From JAGOPB01 sp964606295 (GTDB lineage: Bacteria; Patescibacteriota; Minisyncoccia; Phycocordibacterales; UBA9973): a DNA stretch of 64,000 nucleotides. The translations under genes and the position numbers were made by a program. Below the pieces are notes generated by a model. It was not told where the DNA came from. It saw only the letters and a program-made list of their open reading frames with translations, and did not search any database. This document shows, in pieces, positions 24,374 through 32,441 of the stretch; the stretch's first letter is position 1, and every line of letters begins with the position of its first letter. The stretch is taken from positions 1 through 64,000 of the forward strand of contig CAZSFR010000001.1 in assembly GCA_964606295.1 (NCBI GenBank), in the 5' to 3' direction.

Positions 24374-24682
24374 CTAGTGAATTGCGTTTGTGTTGATTTT
24401 TGCAAGATGATCTCTGATCATCTCGGAATACGTTTTCAAAGCAGTTTCTCTGTAAGGACTCAGACCCTTTTCTTCAATTTCTTTTGTTATTTTTGAATAC
24501 TCCAAATATATTTCAGTCATCGATGAGCTCATATCAGGACTACTCTCTTTGATTGAGGTAATGTAATTGCTAAATCGAAATAATTCATCGTTGCTGACCT
24601 TGCTTGCTGTAACAATAACAGGAGTGATCTCAGGGTTGTAGCGATTTTTGAATTGATCTGAATTTATTTGATCTAGTGGCAT
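24374..24682 (-). CDS. Hypothetical protein, 102 aa
   Basis: Soluble helical protein beginning MPLDQINSDQFKNRY. The start at 24682 lies 2 nt after the pfkB stop, so it is the second gene of that transcript; a longer frame would run deep into pfkB. C-terminal part ERALK-like helix (YRETALKTYSEMIRDHLAKI). No family recognised. Confidence 0.55.
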   Translation of the reverse strand: MPLDQINSDQFKNRYNPEITPVIVTASKVSNDELFRFSNYITSIKESSPDMSSSMTEIYLEYSKITKEIEEKGLSPYRETALKTYSEMIRDHLAKINTNAIH

Positions 24683-24684
24683 AA

Positions 24685-25683
24685 TTATAATAGTGGAACT
24701 GGTTTGTAATCTATTGGAGCTTTCTCCAAAAATTCCATTATTTGCGCCTCTGTAAGAAGTCCCTTTTGTGCACCAACATGCTGTGTCACTGACATGGCAT
24801 TGATCGGCGCCCAAAGAAGTGCTTCTTCCATAGATTTGCCCTTCATTAGACATGATGTGATGGTCGAGCAGAATGCGTCACCTGCGCCTGTACGTTCATA
24901 TGGATCGTGTGGGTACACCTGCATAAACCAATAATTCTCGCCATCAAATGCATATGCGCCATCGATGCCGTCAGTCACTACAACTTTCTTTGGTCCAAGG
25001 TCTCGAAGTTTGTCCATCAAAATTCTTGGCTCATGGCTTTCAATGGAGAGTATGCGCTGAGCTTCTTCAACATTGCAAAAGAAGACTTCAGTATGTTGAT
25101 AAATATCTTTCAAGACATCAATACCAAGCTTCATTTGGAAAGTTCCTGGCTGAAAAGCCAATTTCACATCTGGATTCTTCACCAGATATCGTGAAATTTC
25201 ATGGTGGTATTGTTCTGAGTTGGACGCTAGTGACGAAAGATACATCCACTTTGGAGCGGAGATGTTTTCGGGAAATGAATACGGGTAAAAAATATGATTT
25301 ACTAGTATTGTTCGCTCAACATCGTACCAAATCACATAGTGATAATTGGATTTGAATCCGGGGACTTTTTGAATAAAGTTTGTACCAACATTGTTGTGAA
25401 GCAGTTCCTCCAAATTACCCTTTGCAATATCGTCCTCACCCATGTATGCCATCAGATGTGATGTGACGCCGAGGCGCGCTGCACAAACTGCCGCATTTGC
25501 ACTATTGCCGACCGCACGGATGATTTCTGCGCTTTCATAAGGCACTTTGTCTCCAAAACGAAGGCAGAGCTCGCAGGCATCATGATTAAGCTTGCAATGA
25601 ACAGAAGCGTCTTTTATACGAATAAATGGCTCCGTGACGATGTCGCCTACAGCTAAAAAGTCGATTTTATCCTTATTTTCCAT
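24685..25683 (-). CDS. PfkB family carbohydrate kinase
   Basis: 332 aa ribokinase-fold kinase. VGDIVTEPFIRI at the N-terminus, RAVGNSANAAVCAARLGV (sugar contact), VVTDGIDGAYAF, and RTGAGDAFCSTITSCLMKG with the anion hole and catalytic Asp (about residues 268-285). Substrate not readable; the shared control region with the aldolase suggests fructose-6-P, tagatose-6-P or a related sugar. The segment CKLNHDACELCLRFGDKVP near residue 30 resembles nucleoside/sugar kinases of CPR and archaea. Confidence 0.88.
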   Translation of the reverse strand: MENKDKIDFLAVGDIVTEPFIRIKDASVHCKLNHDACELCLRFGDKVPYESAEIIRAVGNSANAAVCAARLGVTSHLMAYMGEDDIAKGNLEELLHNNVGTNFIQKVPGFKSNYHYVIWYDVERTILVNHIFYPYSFPENISAPKWMYLSSLASNSEQYHHEISRYLVKNPDVKLAFQPGTFQMKLGIDVLKDIYQHTEVFFCNVEEAQRILSIESHEPRILMDKLRDLGPKKVVVTDGIDGAYAFDGENYWFMQVYPHDPYERTGAGDAFCSTITSCLMKGKSMEEALLWAPINAMSVTQHVGAQKGLLTEAQIMEFLEKAPIDYKPVPLL

Positions 25684-25690
25684 ATGCAGA

Positions 25691-25715
25691 AATTATATCA
25701 CAATGTGATATAATT
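25691..25715. promoter_or_regulatory. Palindromic divergent promoter/operator of pfkB and fba
   Basis: Two 11-bp arms (AATTATATCAC and its complement) around AAT. Each arm supplies a TATAAT -10: one 6 nt before the fba ATG on the plus strand, one 8 nt before the pfkB ATG on the minus strand. A single symmetric regulator could control both genes. Confidence 0.7.
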
Positions 25716-25720
25716 GGGCT

Positions 25721-26602
25721 ATGAAAACGCTTCGAGAGTATATTTTAGAGGCTGATGAGAAGGGGATAGCTATTGGGCATTTTAACATATCAAATTCAGA
25801 TATTTTGATGGGTATATTTTCTGCTGCAAAAAAGCTTGACGTGCCAGTCATTATTGGAGTTTCTGAAGGTGAGGAAAATTTTATAGGTACGGATGAAGCA
25901 CGAGCATTGGTAACAAGTCTACGTGAGACATATGATTATCCGATCTTCCTCAACGCAGACCATCACTATTCATTTGAGAGCGTCAAGAAAGCGATAGATG
26001 CGGGATTTGATGCTGTCATAATCGATGCAGTCAAATTGCCGATGGAGGAAAATATAGCTCTGACAAAAAAATGTGTAGACTACGCACGAGAGGTTTCGAA
26101 AGCAACAGGCAGGGATATTCTTGTGGAAGGTGAACTCGGATTTATTGGTACATCATCAAAAATGTTAGATAAGATTCCCGACGGTGTCAGCGAAGATACT
26201 ATGACAACACCAGAAGAGGCGAAGATGTTTGTTGAAAGAACTGGTATTGATTTGCTTGCCCCGTCTATTGGTAACATCCACGGCATGGTCAAAAGCGGAA
26301 ATCCTAGATTACACCCAGAGAGAGTAATGGCAATCCGTGATGCATGCAAAATCCCGTTGGTGCTCCATGGTGGATCAGGAACAATGAGTGGGGATTTTAC
26401 AGAATGTATAAAAGCTGGTATCGATATCGTCCATATAAACACAGAAATTCGCGTCGCGTACCGTGATGGATTGAAGCAATCATTCAAAGATAATCCTGAC
26501 GAAGTCGCACCGTATAGATTCTTGGAGCCGGGAATTGATGCAGTTGAAAAAGTGGTTGAAGAAAAGTTAAAAATATTTTGTCGATTGACCGATGGAAAGT
26601 GA
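25721..26602 (+). CDS. fba: Class II fructose-bisphosphate (ketose) aldolase
   Basis: 293 aa zinc aldolase. FNISNSDILMGIFSAA, LNADHHYSFESVKKAIDAGFDAVIIDAV (metal His pair), VEGELGFIG, APSIGNIHGM and LVLHGGSGTMSGDF with HINTEIRVAYRDG. Cleaves or forms fructose-1,6-bisphosphate; a tagatose-type substrate cannot be excluded. Full length. Divergent from a PfkB kinase and overlapping gltX by 11 nt. Confidence 0.9.
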   Translation: MKTLREYILEADEKGIAIGHFNISNSDILMGIFSAAKKLDVPVIIGVSEGEENFIGTDEARALVTSLRETYDYPIFLNADHHYSFESVKKAIDAGFDAVIIDAVKLPMEENIALTKKCVDYAREVSKATGRDILVEGELGFIGTSSKMLDKIPDGVSEDTMTTPEEAKMFVERTGIDLLAPSIGNIHGMVKSGNPRLHPERVMAIRDACKIPLVLHGGSGTMSGDFTECIKAGIDIVHINTEIRVAYRDGLKQSFKDNPDEVAPYRFLEPGIDAVEKVVEEKLKIFCRLTDGK

Positions 26603-28046
26603 TAATAGAAAAATAGTAACACGCTTTGCTCCGAGCCCGACAGGATTTATGCATGTGGGCAATGTACGCACAGCTCTCTATGCGTGGCTTTTTGCACGTA
26701 AAAACAAAGGAACATTCATTCTTCGTATTGAAGATACTGACAAAGTGCGCGAAGTAGAAGGTTCGGCCGAGCATATTATTGAATCTTTGAAATGGCTAGG
26801 TCTCGACTGGGATGAAGGAGTAGATATAGGAGGACCGAGCGCTCCGTACAAGCAATCTATGCGAATAGAAACGTATGTGAAGTACGCGACAATATTATTG
26901 GAAAAAGGTTTTGCTTATCCCGATCCATATAGCGAAGAGGAGTTGGAGGCATTTCGAAAAACAGCAGACGAAGAAAAGCGTCCATTTTTGTTTCGTGAGC
27001 ACAGGCCAGAAACTTTCGAATCGTGGGACGGAAAAAGACCACTTCGCTTCAAGGTTCCTACTGTAAAACGCTATGAATGGCATGATGTAGTCTATGGCGA
27101 TCTCTCAGCCGGACCTGAAGCGCTTGATGATTTCGTTTTGATCAAAGGAGATGGGTATCCAACATATAATTTTGCTCACATTATAGATGATGTGCTCATG
27201 GGAGTCACACATGTTATGCGTGGGCAGGAATTTATTTCGTCAACACCCAAATTTTTATCGCTTTACGATGCACTAGATATCCCATGGCCGACATTTGCTA
27301 CATTGCCACCCATCATGGCAGAAGATGGCAAAAAGAAGCTCGGCAAGAGAGATGGAGCAAAAGATATGCTCGCATACAGAGACGAAGGCTATTTGCCAGA
27401 AGCGATGATGAATTTCCTCGCATATCTCGGATGGAATCCGGGAGATGAAAGAGAAATTATGGCTCCGAGCGAACTCATTACATCATTTTCCCTTGAACGT
27501 ATTGGTCACAGTGGGGCAAAGTTGAATGATGAAAAACTCGACTGGGTAAACAAAGAGCATATGAAACTTCTTACTCCTCTGGAATTTGAATCAAATGCTA
27601 GAATGTTTGTGCCCGAAGATTTCAAGGAAAGAATGAATTCAACACGAATTAGTACACAAATATTTGAAGTCTTACGAGAACGAATTGCAAAATTTGGAGA
27701 CATAAAAAATGTTTTTGAAAGTGGGGAATTCGACTTCTTTTTTAATACACCACAATACGATCCCGCAATACTTATTCCCAAGAAGAGCACAAGTGATATC
27801 ACAAAAGGTCATCTTGATACATTAGCCAAAATGCTCGAGATACTCTCAGAAGAGAAGTGGACCGCTGAAGGTATAAAAAATGCTCTCTGGGGCTACGCAA
27901 CGGAAAACGGCAAGGGAGAGGTCCTAGCACCTATGCGCATTGCACTTTCAGGACGTCTTTCGTCGCCAGATCCGTTCTCTATAGCGACTGCTGTCGGAAA
28001 GCAAATAACATTGTTACGACTTATTCATGCAAAAGATTCACTCTAA
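26592..28046 (+). CDS. gltX: Glutamyl-tRNA synthetase
   Basis: 484 aa class I synthetase. RFAPSPTGFMHVGNVRTALYA has the HIGH-type motif (HVGN), then LRIEDTD, GDGYPTYNFAHIIDDVLMGVTHVMRGQEF and the KMSKS-type loop KKKLGKRDG (about residue 252). C-terminal anticodon-binding domain present. Probably non-discriminating, since gatB is present and no glnS is seen. Overlaps the aldolase end (11 nt) and the next gene (20 nt). Confidence 0.95.
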   Translation: MESDNRKIVTRFAPSPTGFMHVGNVRTALYAWLFARKNKGTFILRIEDTDKVREVEGSAEHIIESLKWLGLDWDEGVDIGGPSAPYKQSMRIETYVKYATILLEKGFAYPDPYSEEELEAFRKTADEEKRPFLFREHRPETFESWDGKRPLRFKVPTVKRYEWHDVVYGDLSAGPEALDDFVLIKGDGYPTYNFAHIIDDVLMGVTHVMRGQEFISSTPKFLSLYDALDIPWPTFATLPPIMAEDGKKKLGKRDGAKDMLAYRDEGYLPEAMMNFLAYLGWNPGDEREIMAPSELITSFSLERIGHSGAKLNDEKLDWVNKEHMKLLTPLEFESNARMFVPEDFKERMNSTRISTQIFEVLRERIAKFGDIKNVFESGEFDFFFNTPQYDPAILIPKKSTSDITKGHLDTLAKMLEILSEEKWTAEGIKNALWGYATENGKGEVLAPMRIALSGRLSSPDPFSIATAVGKQITLLRLIHAKDSL

Positions 28047-29340
28047 AAGTTTCATAACGATTTTTCTTTTCATAGGCATTTTTGCCGTCTCTTTTGGTAT
28101 GCTTACAGCTTCCGCAGAGAACGTTGCAGAGAATCTACAGTCGCAAATTAGTTCCCATGGCGCAGAGATTGAAAGACTCAATCAGGAAATTGCGACATAT
28201 CAAATCGAGCTCAACACTCTAGGAAAACAATCCAATACTCTTGCAAATCAAGTCAAGGAACTTGATACCAATAAGAAAAAGTTGTTAACGAATATCAAGC
28301 TGATAGAGGCCAAGATAAAACAGGCCGAAGAAGATATTGTCAGTCTTGGCGGTGAAATCAAAAGCAAAGAAGTTACGATCACTCATCGTGGTGAGTTGAT
28401 TGCAGAGAACATCAGACGACTCAACGAATCGAGCGAGACAACAATCCTCGAGATGCTTTTGACTGAAGAATCTTTTACAGACGCATGGACGACTGTCGAT
28501 GGAGTGAGGTCATTTCAAGACGCTATAAGAAATGATGTAAAAGAACTTTCAAAAGCAAAAACAATCCTTATAAATGAGCAGACATCTGTTACTGAAAAAA
28601 GACAAGAACTCGTCGTCCTCCGAACATCGCTCGATGATCAAAAAAAAATAGTTGATCAGAGTGTCAAAGAGAAAAATGATCTTTTGACTTCAACCAAAAA
28701 TCAAGAGGGTGCATATGCCAAGCTTGTTGCTAGCCGCAAAGCACTTGTCCTTGCGTTTGAAGCAGAACTTCGCTCGTATGAGGAACAACTCAAGTACCAT
28801 CTCGACCCCAATTCTTTGCCACAAATCGGTTCTGCGCCACTTTCATGGCCACTTGATGCGATTCTTATTACACAACAATTCGGAAAAACTGTTGATTCTA
28901 TAAGACTCTACGCATCGGGTTCACACTCAGGAACAGACTTCAGGGCCGCGCTTGGAACACCCGTTTATGCCATGGCTACAGGAACTGTTGGTGGAGTGGG
29001 AGATACGGACCTCTCATGCAAAGGTGCATCCTTTGGTAAGTGGGTGCTTATCCGTTATGACAATAATTTAGCATCAACGTATGGACACTTATCTCTTGTG
29101 AAAGCAGTAAACGGACAGAGAGTAAACAGGGGAGACATCGTTGCGTACAGTGGCAACAGTGGTCACTCCACGGCTCCGCACCTCCATATAAGCCTTTATG
29201 TCTCTGATGCAGTTGCTGTGACTCCACTACCATCGCTTTCTTGTGCTGGAAAAACTCTCACACAACCGCGTGCTGCCATCAACGCATATCTGGATCCTCT
29301 AATGTATATGCCGAGAACAACTCCAAGTATGTATAAATAG
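28027..29340 (+). CDS. M23 murein endopeptidase with PcsB/EnvC-like coiled coil
   Basis: 437 aa. Signal peptide (about residues 1-30), long coiled coil (30-245) with a helical break MLLTEESFTDAW, then an M23 (LytM) domain: GSHSGTDFRAALGTPV has the first zinc His and Asp, and STAPHLHISLY the HxH. Cleaves peptidoglycan peptides outside the membrane; the coiled coil normally keeps such enzymes inactive until a divisome signal (for example FtsEX) acts. The coiled-coil half resembles that of 32442-33809. Confidence 0.9.
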   Translation: MQKIHSKSFITIFLFIGIFAVSFGMLTASAENVAENLQSQISSHGAEIERLNQEIATYQIELNTLGKQSNTLANQVKELDTNKKKLLTNIKLIEAKIKQAEEDIVSLGGEIKSKEVTITHRGELIAENIRRLNESSETTILEMLLTEESFTDAWTTVDGVRSFQDAIRNDVKELSKAKTILINEQTSVTEKRQELVVLRTSLDDQKKIVDQSVKEKNDLLTSTKNQEGAYAKLVASRKALVLAFEAELRSYEEQLKYHLDPNSLPQIGSAPLSWPLDAILITQQFGKTVDSIRLYASGSHSGTDFRAALGTPVYAMATGTVGGVGDTDLSCKGASFGKWVLIRYDNNLASTYGHLSLVKAVNGQRVNRGDIVAYSGNSGHSTAPHLHISLYVSDAVAVTPLPSLSCAGKTLTQPRAAINAYLDPLMYMPRTTPSMYK

Positions 29341-29481
29341 AAAGTCAGAAAATATTTGTCAGGTGTAGTAGTACTGGACTGGCTCTTGCAAATTAAAGCA
29401 ATTAATAGACGTAAAAGATATATTGTGCGACTATGTCACAATAAAGAGCTTTAGCAATGAAGGTTGTTTGGCACTTATCCC
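29341..29481. other. Intergenic region between convergent genes
   Basis: 140 nt with no gene. It holds TATTGTG and CACAATA as a 7-bp inverted repeat with a 9-nt loop at about 29422-29446. No T tract, no clear terminator. Confidence 0.35.
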
Positions 29482-30372
29482 CTAGTGACCACTTTGTACA
29501 CAAGTGTTAAATGAATTGACTTGCGCATTATATGTCGTAATGCTGTTTTTTAGTTTGTCAGCAAGTAGGTTGTAGTCAGAAACTTCCTGATTGTAGGAAT
29601 CAATTCTTGATTCGTAGCCCGGCTCATTGTCGTCCATGGATTCTATCACCTCTTTGTCAGCGATGATGTTTGCTTCTTTGGTCACAAGATCTCCTTTTTC
29701 TGCATCGATAGTTGCCTTCAGTCTACTATCGATGGATCCGCACACCGAAAGTGGTTCACCAAAATGTTGAACACCAATCCAAACTTCTTGTCCTTGATAT
29801 ATTCCATTTTTTACTGAAACACCTATCTCGATGTAGCGAGTATTCATTATGTTTGCTCGGTGACCTGGACTGTTCATCCACGCAGTCACTATATCTGCGC
29901 TGTCAGTAAAGTTGCCAAGTGCGAGGTTTTCTCCAACGAAGACATATGCATAGTCAGCTTCTTTTGCGAGATCGCTAATATCTTGTCCGTCTGGAGACAT
30001 GTGCTCAAAATATTGATTGGTAAACATATCGTCTACTTTTCTTTCTGCGGACGTACTGAGTTCTACATTCATCGTAAGCGCAGGCAATCCTTCTGAAGCT
30101 CGCTCAAGGTTTGTACGGTCTATTACTTCATCACGGGTCAGCTCTGTCTCTTCTTGCTTCGACGGATCAATACGGGAAAGAGGTCCCGGTAAGAAATTAT
30201 CTGTTAGAGAATATCCACTAAGAACTTGATTGAATCGCTCTCGTAAAGTCTTTGCGATGTCATCCTCCTTAAGTGTCCTCACTATACTTATAGTCGAAAT
30301 AATAACTGCAAAAATACTTATCAGAGTTACAATAAGTTCTATAATAAATTTTTTTCTGGGATTGAGGTTCAT
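29482..30372 (-). CDS. CAP domain (SCP/PR1-like) anchored protein
   Basis: 296 aa from the ATG at 30372, just after the upstream stop. One N-terminal membrane helix (FIIELIVTLISIFAVIIST). The CAP domain runs from TNLERASEGLPAL through YFEHMSP, VGENLALGNF, AWMNSPGHRANIMN to WIGVQHFG, with the two His and Glu of the CAP cavity. A C-terminal helical stretch follows. Extracellular; bacterial CAP proteins are of uncertain function. Cotranscribed with 30380-30730. Confidence 0.88.
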   Translation of the reverse strand: MNLNPRKKFIIELIVTLISIFAVIISTISIVRTLKEDDIAKTLRERFNQVLSGYSLTDNFLPGPLSRIDPSKQEETELTRDEVIDRTNLERASEGLPALTMNVELSTSAERKVDDMFTNQYFEHMSPDGQDISDLAKEADYAYVFVGENLALGNFTDSADIVTAWMNSPGHRANIMNTRYIEIGVSVKNGIYQGQEVWIGVQHFGEPLSVCGSIDSRLKATIDAEKGDLVTKEANIIADKEVIESMDDNEPGYESRIDSYNQEVSDYNLLADKLKNSITTYNAQVNSFNTCVQSGH

Positions 30373-30379
30373 TTTTGAC

Positions 30380-30730
30380 TTAGTTGCAAGAACTTGACGC
30401 TTCATAACCTGCAAGAATAGCTTCTTGGCTAGACTGGAAGTATACCCTGTTTTCGTCATGGATTCTATTAGCACTTGAGCATGAAACGGGATAGTATTTC
30501 GTGCCGTTTCGGGAGGCTACGTACTTCCCTTTTGATTCATCCTCTGCTCGTACAGCATATGCGTCCATTTCAAGGACGTTTCCAACAATTTGGACACTTG
30601 ATGAGGTCGTGGTCTCTTGTTGAGTCGAGAGTCTTCCCAAGCCAAAAGCGCCAGCTCCAACAAGGACGATAATGGCTATTATGGCTATGTCGTAATGATT
30701 GCTTAAACACCAAAGCTTGATTTTTCTCAT
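30380..30730 (-). CDS. Membrane-anchored Ada-like zinc-binding domain protein
   Basis: 116 aa from the ATG at 30730. One membrane helix (IAIIAIIVLVGAGAFGLG) followed by a short linker and VASRNGTKYYPVSCSSANRI to EAILAGYEASSSC, the pattern of the small Ada/thermonuclease-associated zinc domain common in anchored CPR proteins. The longer frame upstream overlaps the rpmA start and is less likely. A possible -10 TATAGC lies 7 nt before the ATG. Function unknown; 7 nt before the CAP gene. Confidence 0.65.
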   Translation of the reverse strand: MRKIKLWCLSNHYDIAIIAIIVLVGAGAFGLGRLSTQQETTTSSSVQIVGNVLEMDAYAVRAEDESKGKYVASRNGTKYYPVSCSSANRIHDENRVYFQSSQEAILAGYEASSSCN

Positions 30731-30811
30731 AGATTCTGCTATAGTAGCTCTCATATTATAGAAGAAATTAATACTTTTTGCGAGCCGAAAAGGCAGCAGA
30801 ATTAGAACATT

Positions 30812-31084
30812 ATGGCACATCGAAAAGCAGGCGGTTCCGCAAAAAACCTCAAAGATTCAAATCCAAAGTACCTCGGTACTAAGTTATACGAAGGACAGTC
30901 AGCAAAAGCTGGCAATATCATCATAAGGCAGCGTGGCACAAAGATTTTGGCCGGCAAGAACGTCGGTACTGGTAAGGACCACACTCTTTTCGCGCTTGTC
31001 CCTGGTAAGATCAAGTTTGGAACGAAGAGAAAGATTGCAATTGATGGAAAAACTGAAGTCAAAAAAGTAGTTCACGTTATATAA
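30812..31084 (+). CDS. rpmA: 50S ribosomal protein bL27
   Basis: 90 aa. Starts [20 protein letters not shown] with the flexible tail that reaches the peptidyl-transferase centre and no Firmicutes-type cleaved extension; the core [26 protein letters not shown] is reduced here to its motif [13 protein letters not shown]. It stands alone with its own terminator instead of following rplU, which is at 48910 in this window. Confidence 0.96.
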   Translation: MAHRKAGGSAKNLKDSNPKYLGTKLYEGQSAKAGNIIIRQRGTKILAGKNVGTGKDHTLFALVPGKIKFGTKRKIAIDGKTEVKKVVHVI

Positions 31085-31086
31085 AT

Positions 31087-31119
31087 AAAAAAAACATCCT
31101 AGTTTGGGATGTTTTTTTT
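31087..31119. terminator. Bidirectional terminator between rpmA and prfA
   Basis: A-run, ACATCC, 7-nt loop, GGATGT, T-run. Symmetric, so it can serve both converging transcripts. Confidence 0.85.
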
Positions 31120-31124
31120 ATTTC

Positions 31125-32099
31125 TTAACTCTCCTCATCTTCATTGCCGAGAGTACCGAGACTCAATGCTTCTAGCATGTTATCTATTTGGCCAAGCATA
31201 GAAAGTGGAATGTTGTGCCATGATTGTTTGATACGGTGGTCAGTGATGCGATCTTGCGGAAAGTTATACGTGCGGATTTTCTCGGATCTATCCCCTGTTC
31301 CAATTTGGTTCTTGCGTGTCTCAGAATATTTCTTCGCATCCTCTTCGTCTTGCTTCATTTGAAGTTTTGACATGAGGATCATCATCGCTTTTTGACGGTT
31401 GTTTTGCTGACTTCTCTCTGACGTACAGCGAACATCGATGCCTGTCGGTATATGTATGAGACGCACCGCTGTTTCAACTTTGTTGACATTTTGTCCACCT
31501 TTGCCACCTGAGCGCGAGTATTCCATTTCGATGTCTCCAGGAGGGATATCAATTTTTGAATTTTTGCGAAGTGGTAGTATAGCCACAGACGCGGTCGAAG
31601 TGTGGACACGGCCGTTTTTCTCCGTGGCAGGGATACGCTGTACCCTGTGTACTCCTGTCTCGTACTGAAGCATTTTGTAGACATCTTCCCCTTTGATTTC
31701 AAATGACGCCTCCTTGTAACCACCAACATCGTTGATTGACTCGTCGACAACTTTCCATGTCCATTTTTTGCGTTCAGTGTAGCGCTCATACATGCGTGCA
31801 AGTTCCCAGGCAAATAATGATGCTTCGTCCCCTCCTGCTCCTGCGCGTACTTCGAGTATGATTTCATTAGGAAATTCCTCCTCCTCCTTCTCACTTTCTA
31901 CAATCTTCTCAATTTCAGAAAGTGTTCCTTCTTTTTGGATACGAATATTTGAGAGATCTTCTTCTGCCAGCTCCTTCATTGTTGGGTCACTTTCGATAAG
32001 TAAAAGAAGGCTCGCTTCTTCAGCTTCGAGCTTTTCAAGTGATTCTATAAGAAAGCTGGTTTTGTAACTTTTTTTTAGTTCTGTTCTATCGAGTTCCAT
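31125..32099 (-). CDS. prfA: Peptide chain release factor 1
   Basis: 324 aa. Recognises UAA/UAG through the PAT tripeptide ([18 protein letters not shown]) and hydrolyses peptidyl-tRNA with GGQ ([18 protein letters not shown]). The start at 32099 (MELDRTELK) gives a shorter N-terminal domain than the roughly 360-aa E. coli protein, as often in reduced genomes. Follows rpmE, the classical order, separated by an attenuator-like hairpin. TGA is also used as a stop here, so RF2 is expected elsewhere. Confidence 0.95.
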   Translation of the reverse strand: MELDRTELKKSYKTSFLIESLEKLEAEEASLLLLIESDPTMKELAEEDLSNIRIQKEGTLSEIEKIVESEKEEEEFPNEIILEVRAGAGGDEASLFAWELARMYERYTERKKWTWKVVDESINDVGGYKEASFEIKGEDVYKMLQYETGVHRVQRIPATEKNGRVHTSTASVAILPLRKNSKIDIPPGDIEMEYSRSGGKGGQNVNKVETAVRLIHIPTGIDVRCTSERSQQNNRQKAMMILMSKLQMKQDEEDAKKYSETRKNQIGTGDRSEKIRTYNFPQDRITDHRIKQSWHNIPLSMLGQIDNMLEALSLGTLGNEDEES

Positions 32100-32111
32100 A
32101 CATTTGGAAAG

Positions 32112-32140
32112 CAAAAAGCAAACCATACCAGTTTGCTTTG
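32112..32140 (-). terminator. Terminator/attenuator between rpmE and prfA
   Basis: On the minus strand AAAGCAAAC, 7-nt loop, GTTTGCTTT running into TTTTGC. It ends 12 nt before the prfA ATG, so only a fraction of rpmE transcripts may continue into prfA. Confidence 0.65.
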
Positions 32141-32159
32141 CTTTGTGAATTTTCAGTTG

Positions 32160-32420
32160 TTAACGCTTTGCAGCAGCTTGACGTTTCTTGAACTTATCAA
32201 CGCGTCCGGCGACATCGAGCATAGTGTCACGTTTACCTGTATAAAAAGGATGTGACGAACTCGAGATTTCAACACGATAAAGCGGATACTCCTTTCCATC
32301 GTCCTTGAACTTTCCGGTTTCCTTTTTAGCAATAGTTGACAAAATCAAATACTGTGCTCCAGTGGCACTGTCTTCAAATATGACTTTTCTGAGATTGCTT
32401 GGGTGTGTATCTTTTTTCAT
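32160..32420 (-). CDS. rpmE: 50S ribosomal protein bL31
   Basis: 86 aa from MKKDTHPSNLRKV. The Cys pair of zinc-type L31 is absent, so this is the zinc-independent form, with SSSHPFYTGKRDTMLDVAGRVDKF reduced to the typical HPFYTGK and GRVDKF motifs. Start chosen at 32420; an upstream in-frame ATG overlaps the promoter. -10 TATACT is 8 nt upstream. Confidence 0.94.
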   Translation of the reverse strand: MKKDTHPSNLRKVIFEDSATGAQYLILSTIAKKETGKFKDDGKEYPLYRVEISSSSHPFYTGKRDTMLDVAGRVDKFKKRQAAAKR

Positions 32421-32428
32421 GCCTGTAG

Positions 32429-32434
32429 AGTATA
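32429..32434 (-). promoter_or_regulatory. -10 element of rpmE-prfA
   Basis: TATACT on the minus strand, 8 nt before the rpmE ATG at 32420. Confidence 0.55.
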
Positions 32435-32441
32435 TCACAAC

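Noticed and set aside
30372..30820. Longer starts for the CAP protein and the Ada-like protein
   Set aside because: The extensions would overlap an upstream gene or the rpmA start and encode non-conserved sequence; the internal ATGs fit the domain starts and gene spacing.
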